DNA from: Geomonas subterranea
Lineage (GTDB): Bacteria > Desulfobacterota > Desulfuromonadia > Geobacterales > Geobacteraceae
Assembly: GCF_019063845.1 (NCBI RefSeq)
Contig: NZ_CP077683.1
Coordinates: 3,030,501 to 3,094,500 of the forward strand
DNA: 64,000 nucleotides
Direction of reading: 5' to 3'
Part shown: one piece after another, positions 44,588 through 53,531 of the stretch
Numbering within the stretch: the stretch's first letter is position 1
Layout of the letters: each line of letters starts with the position of its first letter
Notes under the pieces: generated by a model
What the model was told of the DNA's origin: nothing
Databases searched by the model: none
Seen by the model: the letters and a program-made list of their open reading frames with translations, nothing else
Translations under genes and position numbers: made by a program

Positions 44588-46630
44588 CTACATCTTGTTC
44601 AACAGCGGAACGATGAGCAGCGACACGATGTTGATGATCTTGATCATCGGGTTGACCGCCGGGCCGGCGGTGTCCTTGTACGGATCGCCTACGGTGTCGC
44701 CGGTAACGGCAGCCTTGTGGGCTTCGCTACCCTTGCCGCCGTGGTAGCCGTCCTCGATGTACTTCTTCGCGTTGTCCCAAGCGCCGCCGCCGGTGGTCAT
44801 GGAGATGGCCACGAAGATACCGGTGACGATGGAGCCGACGATGACGCCACCCAGAGCCTTGGGGCCGAGGGTGAAGCCGACGACGATAGGGGCGAGGATC
44901 GGGATGAGGCCCGGGATAACCATCTCTTTGAGAGCGGTCTTGGTCACGATGTCGACGCAGGCGGCGTAGTCCGGCTTGCCGGTACCTTCCATGATGCCTG
45001 CGATAGTGCGGAACTGGCGACGGACTTCGTCGACGACCGCGCCGCCTGCTTTACCGACGGCTTCCATGCACATAGCGGCGAAGTAGTAGGGGAGCATGCC
45101 GCCTATGAAGAGACCGACGATGATCTTCGGATCGGAGAGGGAGAAGGTCTTGTCGGCGATGGTCAGCTCCTGGACATAGGAGGTGAACAGGATGATGGCC
45201 GCGAGACCTGCGGAGCCGATGGCGTAGCCCTTGGTGACCGCCTTGGTGGTGTTGCCGACCGCGTCGAGCGGGTCGGTGACGGCGCGAACGGAATCGTCCA
45301 GCTCGGCCATCTCGGCGATGCCGCCGGCGTTGTCGGTGATCGGGCCGTAGGCGTCCATGGCGACGACGATGCCGGTCAGGGAGAGCATGGAGACAGCGGC
45401 GATGGCGATGCCGTACACACCGGCGCAGTTGGATGCGACGATGATGCCCGCGGAGATGACGATGACCGGAAGAGCGGTGGACTTCATGGAGATGCCCAGG
45501 CCGGCGATGATGTTGGTGGCGTGGCCGGTCTTGGAAGCCTCGGCGATGTGCTTGACCGGGGCGAACTCGGTGGAGGTGTAGTACTCGGTGATCCAGAAGA
45601 TGGCACCGGTAACGACCAGACCGACGATGGCGGAGATGAAGATGTTGGTCGAGGAGATGACCGCACCGTTGGCCTCGGCGAGGCCCTGCGGGAACATCTG
45701 CACGGTGACGAAGTAGAAGGCGATGCAGGCGATCACGCCGGAGGCGATGAGACCCTTGTAGAGAGCGCCCATGATCTTGCCGGAGGCGCCCAGCTTGACG
45801 AAGTAGGTGCCGATGATGGAGGCGATGATGGAGATGCCGCCCAGGATCAGCGGGTAGCTGACGGCGCCCGGGTTGCCGAAGCTGATTGCGCCCAGCAGCA
45901 TGGCGGCGATCAGGGTAACGGCGTAGGTCTCGAAGAGGTCGGCAGCCATGCCGGCGCAGTCGCCGACGTTGTCGCCGACGTTGTCAGCGATAACTGCCGG
46001 GTTGCGGGGGTCGTCTTCAGGGATACCCGCTTCGACCTTGCCCACCAGGTCGGCGCCGACGTCAGCGCCCTTGGTGAAGATGCCGCCACCCAGACGGGCG
46101 AAGATGGAAATCAGCGAACCGCCGAAGCCGAGGCCGACCAGCTGGCTGACAACGTCCTTCACCGGAGCGCCCGGCATGACGGCCTGCAGGAACATGTAGT
46201 AGCCAGCCACGCCCAGAAGGCCCAGACCGACGACCAGCATGCCGGTGATGGCGCCGCCCTTGAAAGCGACGTTGAGAGCCTTGTGGATGCCGGACTTGGC
46301 AGCCTCGGTGGTCCTCACGTTGGCGCGTACCGAGACGAACATCCCGATGAAGCCGGTGAGGCCGGAGAAGACTGCACCGACCAGGAAGCCGACTGCGGTC
46401 ATCCAGCCAAGGGAGGCGAAGAGAGCCACGAACATGGCAACGCCCACCACCGCGATGATGGTGTACTGACGCTTCATGTAGGCGCCGGCGCCTTCCTGGA
46501 TCGCGGCTGCGATCTGCTTCATCCGCTCGTTACCCTGGGGCAGCCCCAGGATCCACTGGGCCGAGATGAGGCCGTAGGCGACTGCTGCCGCGGCACAGAC
46601 CAGGGCGAAGACTACTGCATACTGTTCCAT
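44588..46630 (-). CDS. hppA: Membrane-bound proton-translocating pyrophosphatase
   Basis: HppA hydrolyses pyrophosphate and pumps protons (or sodium in some members) across the inner membrane. The 680-residue protein has about 16 membrane helices and the conserved catalytic motifs: [23 protein letters not shown] style loop with [11 protein letters not shown], then [19 protein letters not shown], and the late [19 protein letters not shown]. The [10 protein letters not shown] segment has Lys at the position that in potassium-dependent members is Ala, so this enzyme is probably of the potassium-independent proton-pumping type. AGGAGG precedes the ATG at 46630. Confidence 0.95.
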   Translation of the reverse strand: MEQYAVVFALVCAAAAVAYGLISAQWILGLPQGNERMKQIAAAIQEGAGAYMKRQYTIIAVVGVAMFVALFASLGWMTAVGFLVGAVFSGLTGFIGMFVSVRANVRTTEAAKSGIHKALNVAFKGGAITGMLVVGLGLLGVAGYYMFLQAVMPGAPVKDVVSQLVGLGFGGSLISIFARLGGGIFTKGADVGADLVGKVEAGIPEDDPRNPAVIADNVGDNVGDCAGMAADLFETYAVTLIAAMLLGAISFGNPGAVSYPLILGGISIIASIIGTYFVKLGASGKIMGALYKGLIASGVIACIAFYFVTVQMFPQGLAEANGAVISSTNIFISAIVGLVVTGAIFWITEYYTSTEFAPVKHIAEASKTGHATNIIAGLGISMKSTALPVIVISAGIIVASNCAGVYGIAIAAVSMLSLTGIVVAMDAYGPITDNAGGIAEMAELDDSVRAVTDPLDAVGNTTKAVTKGYAIGSAGLAAIILFTSYVQELTIADKTFSLSDPKIIVGLFIGGMLPYYFAAMCMEAVGKAGGAVVDEVRRQFRTIAGIMEGTGKPDYAACVDIVTKTALKEMVIPGLIPILAPIVVGFTLGPKALGGVIVGSIVTGIFVAISMTTGGGAWDNAKKYIEDGYHGGKGSEAHKAAVTGDTVGDPYKDTAGPAVNPMIKIINIVSLLIVPLLNKM

Positions 46631-46702
46631 TGAAAAAATTCCTCCTATTTGGATATGCCTCAAAAAAGGCGTGCCTTCCAACACAGTCATAAAAACGGGT
46701 GA

Positions 46703-46731
46703 TTGTTATCGAAAACGCCCCGTTTTGTCAA
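46703..46731 (-). promoter_or_regulatory. Sigma-70 promoter for hppA
   Basis: On the minus strand consensus TTGACA and TAACAA are separated by 17 bp, about 73 bp before the hppA start. Confidence 0.7.
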
Positions 46732-46871
46732 TCTAATTCATATCCACGCTGGACTATTCTTAAAATATTTTTATCAATTCCGCGTATACTTCCCCACTAC
46801 CACACATACGTCTGCTCCGGCAGAACCTGACCTGCCCGACCGGAGTGAGGGTGTGACAACCCCCGGGTGCC

Positions 46872-46893
46872 CTGTAGGGGCGAATAATCATTC
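46872..46893 (+). repeat. Dispersed 22-bp intergenic repeat, copy 2
   Basis: Identical over 22 bp to 17686-17707 (starts CTGTAGGGGC, ends AATCATTC), here in the hppA-larA gap. Confidence 0.65.
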
Positions 46894-46957
46894 GCCCGCC
46901 CCTCGCCCTGCGAGAGAGTCAGCTTGTCCACATCTAAGCCAGTCACTTCAATTCCTT

Positions 46958-46973
46958 ATCCAACCAGTTGGAT
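46958..46973. promoter_or_regulatory. Candidate operator of the lactate operon
   Basis: ATCCAA-CCAG-TTGGAT is a 16-bp palindrome 32 bp before larA, and ACCAG-N6-CTGGT overlaps it at 46964-46979. GntR-type lactate regulators bind sites of this kind, but no such regulator gene is present in the window. Confidence 0.4.
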
Positions 46974-47004
46974 CTGGTAAACAGTTGCGTATCGGAGGTC
47001 GAAT

Positions 47005-48285
47005 ATGTATCATAACCCGATGCTCGAGCTTAAATGCGGCGACAACAGCTATCCTCTGCAGCTTGCCCCGGAACATCTCCTTTCCGTGCTGAGCCCCCGC
47101 CCTATCCAGCGGCAGGGGACGCCGGTCGAGTTGATCGAGCGCGCTCTCGACAGCTGCGCCGGTTCCCTGGCGAGTTTTGCCTCCGGCGACCGTGTGGTCA
47201 TCGTCACCTCCGACGTGACCCGTCCCACCGGGAGCGAGATCTACCTTCCCCTGTTGGTCTCCCGGCTGAACTCCGTCGGCATAAAGGATCGCGATATAGA
47301 GATCCTCATCGCGCTGGGGATCCACCGCAAGCAGACCCCGGCGGAGCACAAGAGGATCGTGGGAGAGTTGTACGGCAGGATTAAGGTGACCGATCACGAC
47401 TGCGACGACCCCGGCGAACTGGTCTATCTCGGCGACACCATGAGGGGCGTGCCGGTGGAAGTGAACCGCCGGGTTACCGAGGCGGACCGGGTCATCCTGA
47501 CCGGAGCCGTCACCTTCCACTACTTCGCGGGTTTCGGCGGCGGCCGCAAGAGCATCCTCCCCGGCGTCTCCAGCCGCAAGAGCTGCATGGCGAGCCACTT
47601 CTCCCTGTTGAACCCGGAAGAGGGTGGCGGCAGACACCCGAAGGCGGTTACCGGGAGCCTCGATGGGAACCCGGTGCACGAAGCCATGCTGGAGGCCTGC
47701 GGGATGGTGGCACCCGACTTCGTCCTGAACACCGCCCTCGGCCCGGACAAACATATCATCGCCGCCTTCGCCGGTGAGTGGCGCGACGCGCACCTCTGCG
47801 GGTGCCGTTTCTACAAAGACACGTTTTCCGCGCCGATCGACGAGAAGGGAGACCTGGTCGTCGTGTCCTGCGGGGGGTTCCCCAAGGACATCAACCTGAT
47901 CCAGGCGCACAAGTCGATGGAATACGCCAGCCGCGCCCTCAAGCCCGGCGGTGTCATGATCCTGTTGGCCGAATGCCGCGACGGCTACGGAAACGCCACT
48001 TTCTTCAACTGGTTCGGCCATGAAACCTGCGCCGAACTGGAGTCCGCTCTCAGGAAGCGCTACGAGATAAACGGCCAGACCGCGTGGTCGGTCAAGGAGA
48101 AGGCGGAACGCTTCAGGATCGTGCTGGTATCCAAGCTTCCGGCGGAAGAGGTGCGCACCATGGGGATGATTCCCGCCACGACGCTCGACGAGGCGCTGCA
48201 ACTCGCGCTCCCCATGCTGCCGGACCGCTACCAGGCCTACCTGATCCCGGAGGGGGGGACGGTACTGCCGGTTATGCAGACCTGA
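47005..48285 (+). CDS. larA: Nickel-dependent lactate racemase LarA
   Basis: LarA interconverts D- and L-lactate using a nickel-pincer cofactor. The 426-residue protein shows the family motifs TSDVTRPTGSE, ALGIHRKQTPAEHKR (active-site His), VTFHYFAGFGGGRKSILPG (active-site His and the Lys that anchors the cofactor) and FPKDINLIQAHKSMEYA. It is followed by glcD and glcF-type dehydrogenase genes, so it presumably lets the cell use both lactate isomers. The cofactor-synthesis genes larB, larC and larE are not in this window. GGAGG precedes the ATG. Confidence 0.9.
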   Translation: MYHNPMLELKCGDNSYPLQLAPEHLLSVLSPRPIQRQGTPVELIERALDSCAGSLASFASGDRVVIVTSDVTRPTGSEIYLPLLVSRLNSVGIKDRDIEILIALGIHRKQTPAEHKRIVGELYGRIKVTDHDCDDPGELVYLGDTMRGVPVEVNRRVTEADRVILTGAVTFHYFAGFGGGRKSILPGVSSRKSCMASHFSLLNPEEGGGRHPKAVTGSLDGNPVHEAMLEACGMVAPDFVLNTALGPDKHIIAAFAGEWRDAHLCGCRFYKDTFSAPIDEKGDLVVVSCGGFPKDINLIQAHKSMEYASRALKPGGVMILLAECRDGYGNATFFNWFGHETCAELESALRKRYEINGQTAWSVKEKAERFRIVLVSKLPAEEVRTMGMIPATTLDEALQLALPMLPDRYQAYLIPEGGTVLPVMQT

Positions 48286-48353
48286 TCAAGAAAACCGCGC
48301 CCAACGTCCCCGCCCCCGCCTGCGGACCGAAGCCCTGCGATGGGCAAAGGCCC

Positions 48354-48414
48354 GGAGGGGGAGGTACAGGGAGGGGGCTGCCGTTTGATGCCCCCACCCG
48401 ACCTCCCCCCCTCC
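48354..48414. repeat. GC-rich palindromic intergenic element
   Basis: GGAGGGGGAGGT at 48354-48365 pairs with ACCTCCCCCCCTCC at 48401-48414, and an inner GGGGGC pairs with GCCCCC. No T-run follows, so it is a repeat-like hairpin rather than a terminator. It lies in the leader between larA and glcD. Confidence 0.5.
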
Positions 48415-48449
48415 TGGGGGAGGAGCAATTGACGAAAGGAAATTATTAG

Positions 48450-49826
48450 ATGCTAGACGCACGCACCCTTCAGCAACTCACCGACATCGTCGGAGCCGAC
48501 AACATCGCCACCGGCGCGCAGGACCTGATCTGCTACGGCTACGATGCCACGCAGATGGAATTCCTCCCGGACGCCGTGGTGCACCCGGAGAGCGCCGAGC
48601 AGGTCTCCCGGATCCTGCAGCTCGCCAACAAGGAGAACGTCCCGGTCTTCCCGAGAGGGGCCGGTAGCGGCTTCACCGGCGGAGCCCTCCCCAAAGGGGG
48701 GGGCGTGGTGCTGGTCACCACCAGGATGAACCGCATCCTCAGGATCGATACCGACAACCTCGTGGCCGAGGTGGAACCAGGCGTGGTCACCGAGACGTTC
48801 CAGATGGCGGTCGAGAAGCTGGGCCTTTTCTACCCCCCCGACCCGGCGTCGCTCAAGTTCTCCACCCTGGGTGGCAACGTCGCAGAATGCGCTGGCGGTC
48901 CGCGTGCCGTGAAGTACGGGGTCACCAAGGACTTCGTCATGGGACTCGAGGTGGTGCTCCCGACCGGCGCCATCATCCGCACCGGCGGTGAGACCGTGAA
49001 GGGGGTGGTCGGCTACGACCTGACCAAGCTCCTCTGCGGCTCCGAGGGAACACTCGGGATCATCACCAAGATCATCTTCAAGCTCCTCCCCTACCCGGAC
49101 TCGAAGAAGACGATGCTGACCGTGTTCGATTCCATCGACGGCGCGGCACGCGCGGTCTCCACCATCATCAAGAACAAGATCATCCCGACCACGCTGGAGT
49201 TCATGGACCACGCGACACTTACTTGCGTCGAGCGCCGCTTCAACCTGGGGATGCCGGAAAGCGCCCGCGCGGTGCTCCTGATCGAGGTGGACGGCGACCG
49301 GGACCTGATAGAGAAGCAGGCCGGGCAGATCCACAAGCTGATCGAGCCGCTGGGGCTGGTGCAGTTCCGGGTGGCCAAGGACGCAGCCGAAAGCGAGGAA
49401 CTGTGGCGGGTGCGCCGCCTGGTGTCGCCGTCGTTGCGAGACGTGAACCCGGACAAGTTCAACGAGGACATCGTGGTCCCCAGGAGCAAGGTGCCGGACG
49501 TGATCCGTCGCATCGAGGTGATCCAGAAGCGTTACGACATCCCCATCGTCAACTTCGGGCATGCCGGCGACGGCAACATCCACGTCAACATCATGATCGA
49601 CAAGAGCGTGCCGGGTCAGCTCGAGAAGGCGCATGAGGCGATCAAGGAAGTGTTCCAGGCGGCGCTGGACCTGGGGGGCACCATGTCCGGCGAGCACGGC
49701 GTCGGGCTCGCGAAGCAGCCCTATATCCCCCTGGAGCTGAACGCGGACCAGATAACCGCGATGAAGGCCATCAAGGCCGCCCTGGATCCGAACAACATCC
49801 TGAACCCCGGCAAGATGCTGCCGTAA
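48450..49826 (+). CDS. glcD: FAD-linked lactate/glycolate dehydrogenase subunit (GlcD type)
   Basis: The 458-residue flavoprotein has an N-terminal FAD-binding PCMH domain (VVHPESAEQVSRILQLANKE, PRGAGSGFTGGALP, STLGGNVAECAGGPRAVKYG) and a C-terminal FAD-linked oxidase domain with NFGHAGDGNIHVNIM and GTMSGEHGVGLAKQ. It should oxidise D-lactate or glycolate to the 2-oxo acid and pass electrons via the iron-sulfur subunit GlcF to the quinone pool. The larA neighbour favours lactate over glycolate. AAAGGAAA lies upstream of the ATG at 48450. Confidence 0.92.
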   Translation: MLDARTLQQLTDIVGADNIATGAQDLICYGYDATQMEFLPDAVVHPESAEQVSRILQLANKENVPVFPRGAGSGFTGGALPKGGGVVLVTTRMNRILRIDTDNLVAEVEPGVVTETFQMAVEKLGLFYPPDPASLKFSTLGGNVAECAGGPRAVKYGVTKDFVMGLEVVLPTGAIIRTGGETVKGVVGYDLTKLLCGSEGTLGIITKIIFKLLPYPDSKKTMLTVFDSIDGAARAVSTIIKNKIIPTTLEFMDHATLTCVERRFNLGMPESARAVLLIEVDGDRDLIEKQAGQIHKLIEPLGLVQFRVAKDAAESEELWRVRRLVSPSLRDVNPDKFNEDIVVPRSKVPDVIRRIEVIQKRYDIPIVNFGHAGDGNIHVNIMIDKSVPGQLEKAHEAIKEVFQAALDLGGTMSGEHGVGLAKQPYIPLELNADQITAMKAIKAALDPNNILNPGKMLP

Positions 49827-49838
49827 GGAGCATTCGCA

Positions 49839-49895
49839 ATGGACGCCCCCCCGGTTCACGAGGTCCATCGGCTCCACCGGGTTCGCAACCGGTAG
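49839..49895 (+). CDS. Possible 18-residue leader peptide between glcD and glcF
   Basis: A small frame (MDAPPVHEVHRLHRVRNR) begins at ATG 49839, seven bases after a clear AAGGAG, and ends 28 bp before glcF. It is His/Arg-rich. Whether it is translated is unknown; it could couple glcD and glcF translation or be accidental. Confidence 0.3.
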   Translation: MDAPPVHEVHRLHRVRNR

Positions 49896-49923
49896 CGGCA
49901 TTCAAGGAAGAGAGAAACCAAGC

Positions 49924-51204
49924 ATGACCAAGAAGCAAACCGACCCGCTCGAGCGGGTAGCTCAAGAGATGAAGAAATGCGTCAAGTGCGGCGCCTGCCG
50001 CGCCAACTGCCCCGCCTTCGGCACCTTCCAGCGCGAGCCGGCCACGGCGCGCGGCAAGGTGGCCCTGGCCCAGCACCTGGTGAAGGGGGACATCACCCTC
50101 GACGATGGCACCTATTCAGCCATGTCCAAGTGCCTTCTGTGCGGCAGCTGCGTCGACAAGTGCCCGAACCAGGTCCCCACCGACGAGATCGTCATCGCCG
50201 CCCGCGAGGCCCTGGCGCAGCGGCGCGGCCTCACCACCTTCCACAAGGCGGTGGGGCAGGTGATCAAGAACCGCAAGTTGATGAACTTCGGGGCGCTGGC
50301 CGCCGCCGTACTGGGACCGGTCTTCTTCCGCAAGATCCCCAGCACTTCGGGCCTCAGGCTCCGGTTCCCGATGCCGTTTTTGGGAGGCAGCCGTCACGTG
50401 CCCCAGATCGCCAAGAAGCCGTTTATGAAACGGCATCCCGAAATCATCAAGGGAGAGCCGGGCAAACCGACCATCGTATTCTTCGTGGGGTGCATGACCA
50501 ACTTCGTCTATACCGAGATCGGTGAGGCGACGCTGGCGCTGTTCCGTCACCTGGGATGCACCGTGATCATCCCGCAGGGACAACAGTGCTGCGGCCTGCC
50601 GGGAATGTCCGGCGGCGACCTGGAGACGGTGCGCGAGCTGGCCGAGCAGAACCTGGCAGCCATCGAGAAACATGAGGCGGATTACGTGATGACCGCCTGC
50701 GCCACCTGCGGCGGCGCGCTGCACAAGCTCTACCCGCTGGTGATCGGAAAGAGAAACCCCGAACTGAAGGCGCGGCTCCAGGCGGTGGCGGATAAAACGG
50801 TGGATGCAGCGGTGCTGCTGCAAAAGCTTGGACTTCATCCGGAGGAGACCGGCACCGGCCAGAGGATGCGCGTCACCTACCACGACCCCTGCCACCACAG
50901 GACCGCCGGCATCGCGAAACAACCGCGCACCCTGCTCACGCAGACCCCTGGACTGGAGCTGATCGAGATGGACGGGGCCGACCGCTGCTGCGGGTTGGGG
51001 GGGACCTTCAACGTCTACCACTACGAGAGTTCCCTGGACATAAATGCCGGCAAGAGCAAGGCCATCATCGACACCGGTGCCGACGCCGTGGTCACCGGGT
51101 GCCCCGGCTGCATCATGCAACTCTCCGACGGCTTGAAACAAGCAGGAGATAAAACGAGGGTATTGCATACCGTCGAGCTTCTGGCCCGCAAAATCAGGCG
51201 CTGA
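49924..51204 (+). CDS. glcF: Iron-sulfur subunit of lactate/glycolate dehydrogenase (GlcF type)
   Basis: The 426-residue protein has two 4Fe-4S ferredoxin motifs near the N-terminus (CVKCGACRANCP and CLLCGSCVDKCP) and two CCG domains: FFVGCMTNF with CCGLPG, and DPCHHRT with CCGLGGTF. This is the subunit that relays electrons from GlcD to the membrane quinone pool. GGAAGAGAGAAA precedes the ATG. It ends the larA-glcD-glcF operon before a terminator. Confidence 0.93.
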   Translation: MTKKQTDPLERVAQEMKKCVKCGACRANCPAFGTFQREPATARGKVALAQHLVKGDITLDDGTYSAMSKCLLCGSCVDKCPNQVPTDEIVIAAREALAQRRGLTTFHKAVGQVIKNRKLMNFGALAAAVLGPVFFRKIPSTSGLRLRFPMPFLGGSRHVPQIAKKPFMKRHPEIIKGEPGKPTIVFFVGCMTNFVYTEIGEATLALFRHLGCTVIIPQGQQCCGLPGMSGGDLETVRELAEQNLAAIEKHEADYVMTACATCGGALHKLYPLVIGKRNPELKARLQAVADKTVDAAVLLQKLGLHPEETGTGQRMRVTYHDPCHHRTAGIAKQPRTLLTQTPGLELIEMDGADRCCGLGGTFNVYHYESSLDINAGKSKAIIDTGADAVVTGCPGCIMQLSDGLKQAGDKTRVLHTVELLARKIRR

Positions 51205-51278
51205 CAGGCAACCCCTGTCAGCCCCCTCCCCCCTTCTTTTTAGCCTCACTTTACAACCTTCCCTATTTCCAGCACTTT

Positions 51279-51299
51279 GCGTGTATACACGCTTTTTCT
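51279..51299 (+). terminator. Intrinsic terminator after glcF
   Basis: GCGTG-TATA-CACGC followed by TTTTTCTT, 75 bp after the glcF stop. Confidence 0.7.
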
Positions 51300-51347
51300 T
51301 ATTGACAAAAGCCAAGCAAAACCTTATGAAGAGTACGCGCCTAAAAA

Positions 51348-51369
51348 GTAAAACAACAGTTCGTTTTAC
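51348..51369. promoter_or_regulatory. GTAAAAC palindrome upstream of the carboxylase genes
   Basis: GTAAAAC-N8-GTTTTAC is a perfect 7-bp-arm inverted repeat about 380 bp before the carboxylase leader ORF. Related TAAAACAAC motifs lie upstream of the methylmalonyl-CoA mutase gene (56946-57150), so a common regulator is possible. Confidence 0.5.
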
Positions 51370-51745
51370 TACGCCTCATTAGCAGTCACGGCGCACCCAG
51401 GCCAGGTTAAATCAGCCCGAAATCGTATTTAGCCAAAATGAAATTTCAGGAACTGTCCGATACCCAAAGGACGATCCTTCTGCCCGGCCAAAAGAACCTT
51501 TCTTACCGATACAACCCCTTCAGATTCGCCAAATACCCGCAATAGAGCAGCATCCGTCCTCCGGCACACCAGGGTCCCGCACCCCCACGGCAACCGGCGG
51601 CCACCGTCTCCTTGCCCTCCAGATTCAGGGAGACTAAAAAAATCCTCCGCCAGGAGCACCCCTTTTTTCCGCCCGGAGGTTGACGTTTTCGATAACTGAC
51701 GAACATTTGCAACACTTTTTTAATATCAACGCCAGGAGGAAGTAG
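51370..51745. other. Long leader or non-coding region before the carboxylase genes
   Basis: About 375 bp with no supported gene. A 35-codon frame at 51438 lacks a ribosome site. TTGACG near 51682 could be a -35 box but has no good -10 partner. The segment ends with a strong AGGAGGA ribosome site for the small ORF at 51746. Confidence 0.45.
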
Positions 51746-51817
51746 ATGAGCTTCGCGGTACCCCTTACAGAGATGCAAAATCCCAACGCCCGGAAGGATG
51801 CCAACAATGTCGAATAA
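51746..51817 (+). CDS. 23-codon upstream ORF overlapping the carboxylase start
   Basis: ATG at 51746 follows AGGAGGAAGTAG, the best ribosome site in the region, and encodes [23 protein letters not shown] before a TAA at 51815. The downstream gene starts inside it (ATG at 51798 or 51807), so ribosomes finishing this peptide could reinitiate there. A leader-peptide or coupling role is inference. Confidence 0.5.
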   Translation: MSFAVPLTEMQNPNARKDANNVE

Positions 51818-53531
51818 AATGATCAAGCCCTCTTTGAAGAATCCGTTTGACGTAGCGGAGAAGGTCGAGTTCAACATCCCCGGCGAGATTTCCCGCGCCA
51901 CGGGCGGCTACGAGGAGGCGATGAAGGAAGGTTACGACCTCATCCAGCGCCCCATCAAGTCGGTGAGCATCGACCAGATCGAGAAACAGCACTTTAAAAA
52001 GCGCATGACCGTCTGGGAAAGGATCCGTGTCCTGACCGAGTGCGAGCCCAACATCCTGTTCCAGAACTGGGGCAAGAACCTGGACGGCGCCTCGCTGGTC
52101 ACCGGCATCCTGAACATCCACGGCCGCGACGTCGCAGTCTACGGCCACGACTTCACCGTGCGCGCCGGTTCCATGGACGCCACCAACGGCAACAAGCTGG
52201 CCCGCCTCTTCTACATGGCGGGTGAGAAAGGGATCCCGGTCATCGGCATGAACGACTCCGCCGGCGCCTTCGTTCCGGCCGGCGTCGGTGGTCTGGACGG
52301 CTACGCCGAGGCCTTCACCGCGCTCAGGAAGATCTCCGGCGTGGTCCCCTCCATCATGTGCATGTTCGGCTTCAACGCCGGCGGCGGCTCCTACCTGCCG
52401 CGCCAGGGGAGCTTCGTGATCCAGCCCAAGGACACCTTCTTCGGCCTCACCGGCCCGGGCGTCGTCAAGAGCGTTCTCGGCGAGGACGTGACCCCCGAGG
52501 ACCTGGGCGGACCGAAGGTGCACGGGCAGTCCGGCGTCGCCGACCTGACCGTCGAGGACGAGGTCGGGGCGCTCAGGACCGCGATCATGCTCCTCAACTA
52601 CATCCCGGACAACAACTCGGTGATGGCCCCCTACCAGGAGACCAGCGATCCCCTCGACAGGAAGACCTGGGAGATCAACACCCTCCTGAAGAAGGCCTTC
52701 AACTCGCCGACCGGTTTCAACACGCCGTTCGACGTCTCCATCATCATCCAGCAGATCTGCGACCACGGTGACTACTTCGAACTGCAGCGCGACCGCGCAC
52801 GCAACGTCGTCACCGCCTTCGGCCGCCTGGGCGGCAACGTGGTCGGCTTCGTCGCCAACAACTCCGCCGTCGACTCCGGCCAGATCGACTGCGACGCGGC
52901 CTACAAGATCGCCCGCTTCAACCGCTTCTGCAACATCTACAACATCCCGATGATCTTCATGGAAGACACCACCGGCTTCCTGCCGGGTCGTGAGCAGGAG
53001 GCCCGCGGCATCGTCCAGGCCGGCCGCGCCATGCTCGACTCCATCGTCGACATCCGCACTCCGCGCATCCTGTTGATCCTCAGGAACGCCTACGGCGGCG
53101 CCTACGCATCCTACAACAACTACCCGACCGGCGCCGACCTGGTCCTCGCACTCCCCACCACCCGCCTCGCGGTCATGGGGCCGGCAGGCAAGGAGTTCGT
53201 CTACAAGGACGAGCTGAGAAAGGTGAGAAACGCCGTCATCGAGCGCGTCAAGCGTGGCACCCAGGAGCGGATCGAGGCCGGCGTCAAGCCCGAGCTCGCC
53301 AAGGCGGACGCCGAGAAGGAAGCCGCCGACTGGCTCAAGGCCGAGGAGGCGCTCCTCAACTCCCGCTACGAGAAAGAGCTGATGAACCCGAAAGAGGCGC
53401 TCTCGCTGGGCTCCATCTCCTCGCTGGTCATGCCGACCGACCTGAGGAAGGTCCTGGGCGAAAACATCAACTTCTTCCTGCGTCACTACAAACCGGGCCC
53501 GATGCAGTCCGTACAAAGGGAGTTCCACTAA
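51807..53531 (+). CDS. Acyl-CoA carboxylase carboxyltransferase (beta) subunit, probably propionyl/methylmalonyl-CoA
   Basis: The 574-residue protein has the two crotonase-like carboxyltransferase halves. Motifs are [59 protein letters not shown], then [45 protein letters not shown] and [15 protein letters not shown]. It would transfer carboxyl between biotin and an acyl-CoA. Context (biotin carboxylase fusion, mutase, epimerase) points to propionyl-CoA/methylmalonyl-CoA. It is about 50 residues longer than typical PccB/MmdA. The start is at 51807 (MSNK), with ATG 51798 as an alternative; the upstream ORF overlaps it. It overlaps the next gene by one base (TAATG). Confidence 0.9.
   Translation: MSNKMIKPSLKNPFDVAEKVEFNIPGEISRATGGYEEAMKEGYDLIQRPIKSVSIDQIEKQHFKKRMTVWERIRVLTECEPNILFQNWGKNLDGASLVTGILNIHGRDVAVYGHDFTVRAGSMDATNGNKLARLFYMAGEKGIPVIGMNDSAGAFVPAGVGGLDGYAEAFTALRKISGVVPSIMCMFGFNAGGGSYLPRQGSFVIQPKDTFFGLTGPGVVKSVLGEDVTPEDLGGPKVHGQSGVADLTVEDEVGALRTAIMLLNYIPDNNSVMAPYQETSDPLDRKTWEINTLLKKAFNSPTGFNTPFDVSIIIQQICDHGDYFELQRDRARNVVTAFGRLGGNVVGFVANNSAVDSGQIDCDAAYKIARFNRFCNIYNIPMIFMEDTTGFLPGREQEARGIVQAGRAMLDSIVDIRTPRILLILRNAYGGAYASYNNYPTGADLVLALPTTRLAVMGPAGKEFVYKDELRKVRNAVIERVKRGTQERIEAGVKPELAKADAEKEAADWLKAEEALLNSRYEKELMNPKEALSLGSISSLVMPTDLRKVLGENINFFLRHYKPGPMQSVQREFH

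Noticed and set aside
44585-46633. 682-codon open frame on the plus strand opposite hppA
   Set aside because: Its product is a run of Asp/Gly/Val-rich repeats caused by the complement of membrane-helix codons; hppA is certain.
51438-51545. 35-codon frame upstream of the carboxylase genes
   Set aside because: No ribosome site and no recognisable product features.
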